Shown: positions 31,372 to 37,004 of the stretch, piece after piece
Numbering within the stretch: the first letter of the stretch is position 1
Layout: every line of letters starts with the position of its first letter
DNA from: Oscillospiraceae bacterium
Lineage (GTDB): Bacteria > Bacillota > Clostridia > Oscillospirales > Oscillospiraceae
Direction of reading: 5' to 3'
NCBI GenBank assembly: GCA_902799075.1
Contig: CADBYZ010000007.1
Coordinates: 1-37,004, forward strand
DNA: 37,004 nucleotides
Notes under the pieces: generated by a model
Told to the model about the DNA's origin: nothing
The model's database searches: none
The model's input: the letters and a program-made list of their open reading frames with translations, nothing else
Position numbers and translations under genes: made by a program

Positions 31372-32543
31372 TTCGCGTACCCCGTGATGAGCCACACCGG
31401 GTTTTGCGCCAGCATCAGCGTGAGGCCGCCCGCAGGCTTCGAGCGGCTGACCGATATCTGGGTCACTTCCGTTTCATAGCCCAGCGCCTGCAGAACGGTA
31501 TATGAATTATGTAAACTTTCTATTGTGATCGCCGACACGCAGATCCGGGCGGCGGGATTTGCGGTGTGGATTGCATTTACTATCTCGTCCAGATTTCCGC
31601 CGCTGCCGCCGACGAAAACGGCGTCCGGTTTTGGAAGTTCCGAAAGCGCGGCAGGGGCCTCGCCCTGTACAAGGCGAAGGTTCCACGCGCCGAATTTGAT
31701 TCTGTTTTTTTCCGCGACGGCGAGAGCCGCGTCCTCCCGCTCAACGCTGTATACCGCGCGGCACCAGAGCGCAAGCTCGACGGCGACGCTGCCGGTGCCC
31801 GTGCCGATATCCCAGCACACATCCTCAGGCGAGACGGCGAGCTTTGCGAGGATCGCCGCCCGGACCTCCTGCTTGGTCATGGGCACCTTCTCCGCACGGA
31901 GATATTCCTCGTCCGGGATGCCGGGCGTGCGGCGCGCGGGACGCGGGGCCGGTTCTACCAGAAGGACCGAAAGCGGTGAAAAGGCATTTTCGGCAAGCTT
32001 CGCCGCCGTGCCCTCGCTGATACGCTCCCGCTCTGTGCCGAGATCATCCCCGGCGTAAGCTTTCAGAAAACCGAGTCCGGCTTCGGTCAGCTCCCGGCAG
32101 ATCGAGGCGGGGCCGCTTTTTCCCCCGGTAAGGAAAAAAACGGGTTTGCCCATACAGACGGCGGCCACCGCGTCGCATTCCACCCCGTGGGCCGAGCACA
32201 GAAGCCAGTCCTGCCATGGCTTTTGCAGACGGGCCGCGAAATGCTGCACACTGGAAACGCCGGGCAGCAGGCGCACATCATATTCCCCAAGCTCCGGCAG
32301 CAGCAGGCGCGCGCCGGAATAAAAGCCGCTGTCGCCGCTGTAGAGGACGCAGATGTTTTCCGCGTCCGTGCTTCTGATCGCGTTTATAATGCCGGACGCC
32401 GTGACCGCTTCGGTCTGAGGCCTGCCGTCTCCGTAATCGCACAAAAGGCGCTTGGAGCCGATCAGCAGCTCCGCGTCGTTGATGGAGGCGCGGGCTTCCT
32501 CCGTGAGGCTGCCGCAGCCGCAGCCGATGAGCGTGACGGTCAT
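31368..32543 (-). CDS. cbiET: Fused cobalt-precorrin-7 C5-methyltransferase and C15-methyltransferase/decarboxylase
   Basis: A 391-residue two-domain protein. Residues 1 to about 200 are CbiE, a tetrapyrrole methylase with VTLIGCGCGSLTEEA, VLYSGDSGFYSGA and LLPGVSSVQHFAARL. Residues from about 215 are CbiT, with the class I SAM motif CWDIGTGTGSVAVELAL (244-260) and VFVGGSGGNLDEIV. Together they methylate C5 and C15 and remove the acetate carboxyl of ring C. The fusion is common, as in CobL. It starts inside the stop of cbiF and ends in the start of cbiA. Confidence 0.94.
   Translation of the reverse strand: MTVTLIGCGCGSLTEEARASINDAELLIGSKRLLCDYGDGRPQTEAVTASGIINAIRSTDAENICVLYSGDSGFYSGARLLLPELGEYDVRLLPGVSSVQHFAARLQKPWQDWLLCSAHGVECDAVAAVCMGKPVFFLTGGKSGPASICRELTEAGLGFLKAYAGDDLGTERERISEGTAAKLAENAFSPLSVLLVEPAPRPARRTPGIPDEEYLRAEKVPMTKQEVRAAILAKLAVSPEDVCWDIGTGTGSVAVELALWCRAVYSVEREDAALAVAEKNRIKFGAWNLRLVQGEAPAALSELPKPDAVFVGGSGGNLDEIVNAIHTANPAARICVSAITIESLHNSYTVLQALGYETEVTQISVSRSKPAGGLTLMLAQNPVWLITGYAK
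31507..31516. repeat. Recurrent GTTTACATAA motif, reverse copy in cbiET
   Basis: Reads TTATGTAAAC on the plus strand, opposite in direction to the copies in cbiG and cbiP. It codes Ser-Leu-His-Asn, so the recurrence is not due to a shared peptide. Confidence 0.5.
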
Positions 32544-33298
32544 GTGTCTGTCCCCTTTCGATAGCCGGTGGTGAAGTCCGGGGCATAGAGGCGGCTGCGC
32601 TCGAAGTCGGCGTCCAGGAAATTCCCCACGAGTATCAGCGCGGTTTTGCTGATGCCAGCCTCCCGCGCGGTCTCGGCGAGCGTGCCGACGGTACAGCGCA
32701 GGATTTTTTCCGCCGGCCAGCTCGCTTTATAGACTATGGCGGCAGGTGTATCGGCTGTGTATGCGCCCTTGAGAAGCGCTGTCTGTACCTGCTCAAGCAT
32801 CCCGGCGGAGAGGAACAGCGCCATGGACGCGCCCGCCCCGGCAAGCCTGTCCAGGGCCTCACGCTCCGGCACCGGGGTACGGCCCGCCATGCGGGTGAGG
32901 ATGAGCGTCTGGCTCAGGCCGGGCAGGGTGTATTCCGCGCGCAGGCTCGCCGCAGCAGCAGAGAAGCTGGAGACGCCCGGCGTCACATCGTAGGGGATGG
33001 AGCGTTTGTCGAGCATGTCCATCTGCTCCCGGATGGCGCCGTAGAGGCTGGGATCGCCGGTGTGCAGGCGGACGGTCACAAGGCCGTCCCTTTCTGTTTC
33101 CTCGATGGCGGCGATCACCTGCTCGAGCGTCATGCGGGCACTGTCGAGAATACGGCAGCTTTCCTTGCAGCGCTCAAGCAGCGCGGGATTGACAAGGCTT
33201 CCCGCGTAGATGACCTGATCGGCTTTTTCCAGAAGCGCCGCGCCGCGCAGCGTGATGAGATCCGGCGCGCCGGGTCCCGCGCCGACAAAGTGAACCAT
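32540..33298 (-). CDS. cbiF: Cobalt-precorrin-4 C11-methyltransferase
   Basis: A 252-residue SAM-dependent methyltransferase and first gene of the cobalamin operon. HFVGAGPGAPDLITLRG starts the protein, and VRLHTGDPSLYGAI and VTPGVSSFSAAAA are CbiF/CobM marks; TRMAGRTPVPE is also typical. The ATG at 33298 has GGAGG seven bases upstream; the frame stays open further into the leader, but that part is repeat sequence and a terminator, not protein. Expression should fall when adenosylcobalamin is plentiful, through the riboswitch about 250 bases upstream. Confidence 0.95.
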   Translation of the reverse strand: MVHFVGAGPGAPDLITLRGAALLEKADQVIYAGSLVNPALLERCKESCRILDSARMTLEQVIAAIEETERDGLVTVRLHTGDPSLYGAIREQMDMLDKRSIPYDVTPGVSSFSAAAASLRAEYTLPGLSQTLILTRMAGRTPVPEREALDRLAGAGASMALFLSAGMLEQVQTALLKGAYTADTPAAIVYKASWPAEKILRCTVGTLAETAREAGISKTALILVGNFLDADFERSRLYAPDFTTGYRKGTDT

Positions 33299-33311
33299 AG
33301 CGACCTCCAAC

Positions 33312-33338
33312 AAAAAAGACGTGCTCACCATGAGCACG
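33312..33338 (-). terminator. Terminator-like hairpin just before cbiF
   Basis: Minus strand stem CGTGCTCA (33331-33338) / TGAGCACG (33320-33327), loop TGG, followed by TCTTTTTTG. It ends 13 bases before the cbiF start codon and abuts its GGAGG. It is a second stop signal after the riboswitch terminator. Confidence 0.65.
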
Positions 33339-33363
33339 CCAAACGCGGACGAAGCCCAAAGTA

Positions 33364-33409
33364 TGTCATTCCGAGCCAGTGCGCACACTGGCGCGGGAAT
33401 CCGTTCTCC
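33364..33409 (+). repeat. Dispersed repeat copy B in the cobalamin operon leader
   Basis: Plus strand begins TGTCATTCCGAG, has a core hairpin GCCAGTG/CACTGGC around CGCA and ends GGGAATCCGTTCTCC. It pairs by sequence with copy A, which lies in the opposite direction. Confidence 0.6.
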
Positions 33410-33437
33410 TGAGATATGTGAATACACAAAGGCATTC

Positions 33438-33486
33438 GGGAATACGGATTGACACACCAGTGACATCGGTCACTGGTTCGCAACGA
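33438..33486 (-). repeat. Dispersed repeat copy A in the cobalamin operon leader
   Basis: Minus strand CGTTGCGAACCAGTG, hairpin CCAGTGAC/GTCACTGG around CGAT, then TGTCAATCCGTATTCCC. It aligns with copy B except for a few substitutions and a longer loop. Confidence 0.6.
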
Positions 33487-33510
33487 CGAGGTCCGACTCT
33501 GTCCGCAGAA

Positions 33511-33541
33511 TAAAAAACGTGCTTCCGGTTCCGGCAGAAGC
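33511..33541 (-). terminator. Riboswitch-linked terminator
   Basis: Minus strand hairpin 33541-33521 (arms GCTTC and GAAGC, with inner CCGG pairs) followed by ACGTTTTTTATT. It directly follows the aptamer, as expected for a riboswitch that stops transcription when the ligand is bound. Confidence 0.75.
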
Positions 33542-33543
33542 AG

Positions 33544-33653
33544 CGCCTCGCACCCATGTATCTGACTTATCCCCCGCAGGGGCTTCACAGTGACCGACTC
33601 GCCGGGACTTGCACCCGATTCCATGTCTCGCGCAAAACGAGCGGTGAGAGGCG
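33544..33653 (-). ncRNA. Cobalamin riboswitch aptamer
   Basis: Conserved pieces are seen in the right order on the minus strand: outer stem CGCCTC (33653-33648) with GAGGCG (33549-33544), GGTGCAAGTCC, GTCACTGTGAAGC, and the B12-box-like AAGTCAGATACATGG (33568-33554). The order, the terminator after it and the 22-gene cobalamin operon behind it make the call firm. Binding adenosylcobalamin should lower operon expression. Confidence 0.88.
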
Positions 33654-33669
33654 ATGTTCAATTGATGGC

Positions 33670-33698
33670 ATTATACAGCAAGTTTTGTCTTCTGTCAT
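33670..33698 (-). promoter_or_regulatory. Promoter of the cobalamin operon
   Basis: Minus strand ATGACA (33693-33698), 17-base spacer, perfect TATAAT (33670-33675). Transcription would start a few bases before the riboswitch stem. Confidence 0.75.
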
Positions 33699-33740
33699 CC
33701 CTTTTCTTTTCGGGCGTGTACAGGTTTTTTCATTCTTTTC

Positions 33741-33769
33741 TTGCGATAAGCGGAAATCTACGATATACT
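33741..33769 (+). promoter_or_regulatory. Promoter of fbp
   Basis: TTGCGA (33741-33746), 17-base spacer, TATACT (33764-33769), divergent from the cobalamin promoter and 40-70 bases from it. It gives a leader of about 200 bases. Confidence 0.6.
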
Positions 33770-33787
33770 GAACAAAACAAATACCGC

Positions 33788-33952
33788 TAAGGAACTGTGC
33801 AGAAATAAGTTGTGCAAAGCAGGCGCAGGATTATTTGACTGTAGCGAGGCGGCAAATCGCAGGAATACTTTGTGTATTTCAAGATTTGACAACGAAGCTA
33901 CAGGCAAAAAAGACAAGCCTGATTGTGCAAGTTATTTCGGAACAGTTCCTAA
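33788..33952. mobile_element. MITE-like element in the fbp leader
   Basis: Terminal inverted repeats of 30 bases (33788-33817 and 33923-33952) match at 24 positions. Both ends read AGGAACTGT inward, with GAAATAA further in. Inner arms CTGTAGC/GCTACAG and CAGGC/GCCTG also pair, so the 165 bases can fold into one long hairpin. No transposase is encoded. It lies between the fbp promoter and its ribosome site. Confidence 0.65.
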
Positions 33953-33977
33953 TTCCATGAAGAAAAGGAGCCGGGTC

Positions 33978-35969
33978 ATGACAGATATGACATTTGACGA
34001 AAAAACGCTGCGCTATCTCCGGACACTCTCCCGCAGCTACCCCAACACCCAGGCGGTCACGACCGAGATCATCAACCTGCGCGCGGTGCTGAACCTGCCC
34101 AAGGGCACCGAGCACTATATCAGTGACATCCACGGCGAATACCAGGGCCTGCGCCATATCCTGCGCAACGCCTCCGGCTCGGTACGCCGCAAGATAGACC
34201 AGGCGCTGGGCGACTACGTCTCCGCCGCCGACCGGGACGCGCTGGCAACGCTCATCTACTACCCCGAGCGAAAACTCAGCCACATGCGCCACCACGGGCT
34301 GCTCAACGCCGAGTGGTACACCATCACGCTCAAGCAGCTTATCGCCATCTGCAAGATCACGACCTCAAAATATACCCGCTCCAAGGTGCGGCGCATCCTG
34401 CCGAAGGAGTATGAGTACATCATCAGCGAGCTCATGACCACCGGCAGCAAGGATTTCAATAAAGAGGAATACTTCGAGCAGATTTTGCAGACCATTATTG
34501 ATACCGAGGCCGCCGACAGCTTCATCACCGCCATGTGCCATCTGGTGCAGGATTCCGTGATCGACAGACTCCACGTGGTGGGCGACATCTACGATCGCGG
34601 TGACAGCCCCCATCTTGTGATGGACGAGCTGGAAAAGCAGCGCCACATCGACATTCAGTGGGGCAACCACGATATCCTCTGGATGGGCGCGGCGGCGGGC
34701 AACCTCTGCTGCATCACCAACGCCGTGCGCATCTGTCTGCGCTACAACAACTACGATTTCATGGAGGGCGGCTACGGCATCAACATGCGCCCCCTGTCGC
34801 TGCTGGCGCTGGAGACCTACGCGGACGATCCCTGCGCCCTGTTCATGCCGAAGAAGGGCCCGAAGGACGCAGCGGACCCGCAGAACGACGAGGTCATCGC
34901 CAAGATGCACAAGGCCATCGCCGTCATCCAGTTCAAGATCGAGGGACAGGCCGCCAAGGCCCACCCCGAGTACCGCATGGACGACCGCCTGCTGCTGGAC
35001 AAGCTGGATCTCGAGCGCGGCGTCGTGACGCTTGGCGGCACGGAATATCCGCTTCTCGACGTAAGCTTTCCGACCATTGACCCGAAGGACCCCTACGCCC
35101 TCACGCCGGAGGAGCAGAAGGTCCTGGAGGGTTTGCAGCTGAGCTTTTTAAACTGCGACAAGCTCCAGCACCATGTGGACTTTTTGTACAAGAAGGGCGC
35201 CATGTACCGCTACTACAACGGCGTGCTGATGTTCCACGGCTGCATCCCCATGGAGCCGGACGGCAGCTTCTCGGAGCTTGAGATCTACGGCGTCAAATGC
35301 CGGGGCCGCAGCCTCTTCGACCGCTGCGAGGAGCTGGTGCGCCAGGGCCGCTTCTCCAAGGACGAGGCGCTTCGGCAGCGCGGGGCGGACTTCATGTGGT
35401 ATCTCTGGTGCGGGAGCAAGTCGCCGCTGTTCGGCAAGGACAAGATGGCGACCTTCGAGCGCTACTTCATTGCCGACAAGGCCACCCATAAAGAGACCTC
35501 CGACCCCTACTTCACGCTCGCCTACAATGCCGAGGGCTGTGAGCGCGTTTTCCGGGAGTTCGGCATCACCGATCCCGACGCCGTGATCGTCAACGGCCAC
35601 ATCCCCGTCAAGATCCGCAAGGGTGAAAGCCCCATCAAGGTGCCGGAAAAGCTTATCATCATCGACGGCGGCATGTCCAAGGCTTATCAGTCGGTCACCG
35701 GCATTGCGGGCTATTCCCTGGTCTCCAACTCCCACCAGATGTATCTGTCGGAGCATGAGCCCTTTGCCTCCGCCGAGGATATGATCCACAACAACCGGGA
35801 CATGGAGTCGCGCATCATCCCGGTCAAGACCTACTTAAAGCGCGTCACCATTGCCGACACCGACGACGGGCGCGAGATCGCCGCGCAGATCGAGGATCTG
35901 AAGCTGCTGCTGGAGGCCTACCGTACGGGCGCCGTCAAGCAGGACAAGCGAGCGACGACCGAAATATAA
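33978..35969 (+). CDS. fbp: Fructose-1,6-bisphosphatase, class III
   Basis: A 663-residue metallophosphatase of the Firmicutes-type class III, normal length. It hydrolyses fructose 1,6-bisphosphate in gluconeogenesis. The phosphoesterase motifs are YISDIHGEYQGL near residue 47, VGDIYDRGDSP near 200 and WGNHDILWMGAAAGN near 227, with NGHIPVKIRKGE further on. AAGGAG lies seven bases before the ATG at 33978. The frame is open back to 33810, but that part is the MITE-like element, so it is not included. It is a single gene followed by a hairpin. Confidence 0.96.
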   Translation: MTDMTFDEKTLRYLRTLSRSYPNTQAVTTEIINLRAVLNLPKGTEHYISDIHGEYQGLRHILRNASGSVRRKIDQALGDYVSAADRDALATLIYYPERKLSHMRHHGLLNAEWYTITLKQLIAICKITTSKYTRSKVRRILPKEYEYIISELMTTGSKDFNKEEYFEQILQTIIDTEAADSFITAMCHLVQDSVIDRLHVVGDIYDRGDSPHLVMDELEKQRHIDIQWGNHDILWMGAAAGNLCCITNAVRICLRYNNYDFMEGGYGINMRPLSLLALETYADDPCALFMPKKGPKDAADPQNDEVIAKMHKAIAVIQFKIEGQAAKAHPEYRMDDRLLLDKLDLERGVVTLGGTEYPLLDVSFPTIDPKDPYALTPEEQKVLEGLQLSFLNCDKLQHHVDFLYKKGAMYRYYNGVLMFHGCIPMEPDGSFSELEIYGVKCRGRSLFDRCEELVRQGRFSKDEALRQRGADFMWYLWCGSKSPLFGKDKMATFERYFIADKATHKETSDPYFTLAYNAEGCERVFREFGITDPDAVIVNGHIPVKIRKGESPIKVPEKLIIIDGGMSKAYQSVTGIAGYSLVSNSHQMYLSEHEPFASAEDMIHNNRDMESRIIPVKTYLKRVTIADTDDGREIAAQIEDLKLLLEAYRTGAVKQDKRATTEI

Positions 35970-35976
35970 CATAAAA

Positions 35977-35999
35977 ACCGGGCGGATAATTCGCCCGGT
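35977..35999 (+). terminator. Hairpin after fbp
   Basis: Stem ACCGGGCG (35977-35984) / CGCCCGGT (35992-35999), seven-base loop, eight bases after the fbp stop. The following ATATCATG is only weakly T-rich, so read-through into the next gene is likely. Confidence 0.5.
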
Positions 36000-36020
36000 A
36001 TATCATGCAAGGAGCAAACC

Positions 36021-37004
36021 ATGTCTGAAAACCTGAACATCTGTCTCATCAACGATTCCTTTCCGCCGGAGATCGACGGCGTGGCAAACGCCGTCACAAA
36101 CTATGCCGACATCATCACCCGCGAGCACGGACGCTGCACCGTTGTGACTCCCGACAACCCCGCCGCGAATGACAAGGTCTTTCCCTTCCCCGTGCTGCGC
36201 TATCCCAGTGTAGACCTGACAAAGCTGGTCGGTTATTACGCGGGCTTTCCCTTCTCGCCCGAGGTGCAGAAAAAGCTTGCTGCAGAGAAATTTGACCTCA
36301 TCCACACCCACTGCCCCATTACCTCCACCATGCTGGCCCGCTCCCTGCGTGACCGTATCCATGTGCCGATGGTGCTGACCTATCACACGAAATTCGATAT
36401 TGACATCGCCAATGCCATTTCCAGTAAGCTCCTGCAGGAGGAGGCCAAGAAGCTCCTTGTGGAGAACATCAGCGCCTGCGACGAGGTCTGGACCGTCAGC
36501 CGCGGCGCCGGGGAAAACCTCTGCTCTCTCGGCTATGAGGGCGACTACATCGTCATGCCGAACGGCGTGGACTTCCCCAGGGGGCGTGTGGACGACAGTC
36601 TGATTAAGGAAGTGACGGCGGGTTACGATCTGCCCGCAGGCGTGCCGGTGTTCCTCTTTGTCGGACGCATGATGTGGTACAAGGGCATCCGCATCATCCT
36701 CGACGCGCTGAAAACGCTGTCCGAGACAGGCCAGGATTTCCGCATGATCTTTGTCGGCGGCGGCACGGACAAGGCGGCGATCGTGGACTACGCCGAAAAG
36801 CTGGGGCTGACAGACATGGTCTTCTTCGCCGAGCCAATCCAAGACCGCAGTCATATCCGCGCCTGGTACTGCCGGGCGGACCTCTTTCTCTTCCCCTCCA
36901 CCTTCGACACCAACGGCCTCGTCGTGCGCGAGGCGGCGGCCTGCTCGCTTGCAAGCGTACTCATCCGGGGCAGCTGCGCCGCCGAGGATGTGACCGACGC
37001 TGTG
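36021..37004 (+). CDS. Glycosyltransferase family 4, N-terminal part
   Basis: The first 328 residues are present; the gene runs off the window. NICLINDSFPPEIDGVANAV is a typical GT4 acceptor-domain start, followed by FDLIHTHCP and LTYHTKFDIDI. The donor domain has VFLFVGRMMWYKGI and FPSTFDTNGLVVREAAA. In the last motif the first catalytic Glu of the usual E-x7-E is Asp or absent (FDTNGL), as can happen in this family. Members of this branch add glucose to diacylglycerol or act on phosphatidylinositol or cell-surface sugars; the substrate cannot be named here. AAGGAG precedes the ATG by six bases. It is the gene after fbp, perhaps partly co-transcribed. Confidence 0.85.
   Translation, partial: MSENLNICLINDSFPPEIDGVANAVTNYADIITREHGRCTVVTPDNPAANDKVFPFPVLRYPSVDLTKLVGYYAGFPFSPEVQKKLAAEKFDLIHTHCPITSTMLARSLRDRIHVPMVLTYHTKFDIDIANAISSKLLQEEAKKLLVENISACDEVWTVSRGAGENLCSLGYEGDYIVMPNGVDFPRGRVDDSLIKEVTAGYDLPAGVPVFLFVGRMMWYKGIRIILDALKTLSETGQDFRMIFVGGGTDKAAIVDYAEKLGLTDMVFFAEPIQDRSHIRAWYCRADLFLFPSTFDTNGLVVREAAACSLASVLIRGSCAAEDVTDAV

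Noticed and set aside
33364..33486. A second riboswitch in the cobalamin leader
   Set aside because: The two hairpins match each other as copies of a dispersed repeat and show no conserved aptamer core.
33810..33977. N-terminal extension of fbp
   Set aside because: The extra 56 codons fall in the MITE-like element and precede a strong ribosome site at the normal start.
1..37004. CRISPR arrays, tRNA or rRNA genes, phage genes
   Set aside because: No regular spaced direct repeats, no cloverleaf-like segment and no integrase, capsid or transposase coding region were seen.

Overview
The window reads as chromosomal DNA of an anaerobic, GC-rich member of the Bacillota (Clostridia). Strong GGAGG-type ribosome binding sites, a class III fructose-1,6-bisphosphatase, a pyruvate:ferredoxin oxidoreductase and the oxygen-independent (cbi) cobalamin route all fit. 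An Oscillospiraceae-like gut bacterium is my guess, but the sequence alone does not prove it. No rRNA, tRNA, CRISPR array, prophage or transposase gene was seen.

Left part (1-13.6 kb): a truncated ABC-transporter binding protein and a DeoR-family regulator read leftward. A rightward operon starts near 1.6 kb: methylthioribose kinase-like, a divergent methylthioribose-1-phosphate isomerase-like protein, a D-2-hydroxyacid dehydrogenase, an FGGY sugar kinase, a class II aldolase, an iron-type alcohol dehydrogenase and methionine gamma-lyase. Kinase, isomerase, aldolase and dehydrogenase together match the shunt that cuts methylthioribose or 5-deoxyribose into dihydroxyacetone phosphate and an aldehyde, then reduces the aldehyde. 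A RidA deaminase and a pyruvate:ferredoxin oxidoreductase follow; with the gamma-lyase they could take methionine to methanethiol and an acyl-CoA.

Middle and right (33.3 down to 13.6 kb, all leftward): a cobalamin operon of 22 genes, nearly all overlapping or a few bases apart. It is preceded by a good promoter, a cobalamin riboswitch and a terminator. Order: cbiF, cbiET, cbiA, cobT, cobU, cobS, a short cobU paralog, cobC, cbiB, cobD, cbiP, cbiC, a Cys-rich small protein, cbiD, cbiG, cbiH, cbiJ, then an export/uptake module: a CbiK chelatase with a signal peptide, a secreted tandem NEAT-like protein, and an ABC importer (binding protein, permease, ATPase with an extra C-terminal domain). cbiL, an adenosyltransferase gene and an uroporphyrinogen methyltransferase gene are not in the window.

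Right end (33.7-37 kb): a divergent promoter drives fbp through a leader that carries a MITE-like element, followed by a GT4 glycosyltransferase cut by the window edge.

The cobalamin locus is unusually rich in small repeats: one is read through in frame inside cbiA, one supplies the stop codon of cbiB, two lie in opposite orientation in the operon leader, and a short AT-rich motif recurs inside five genes.
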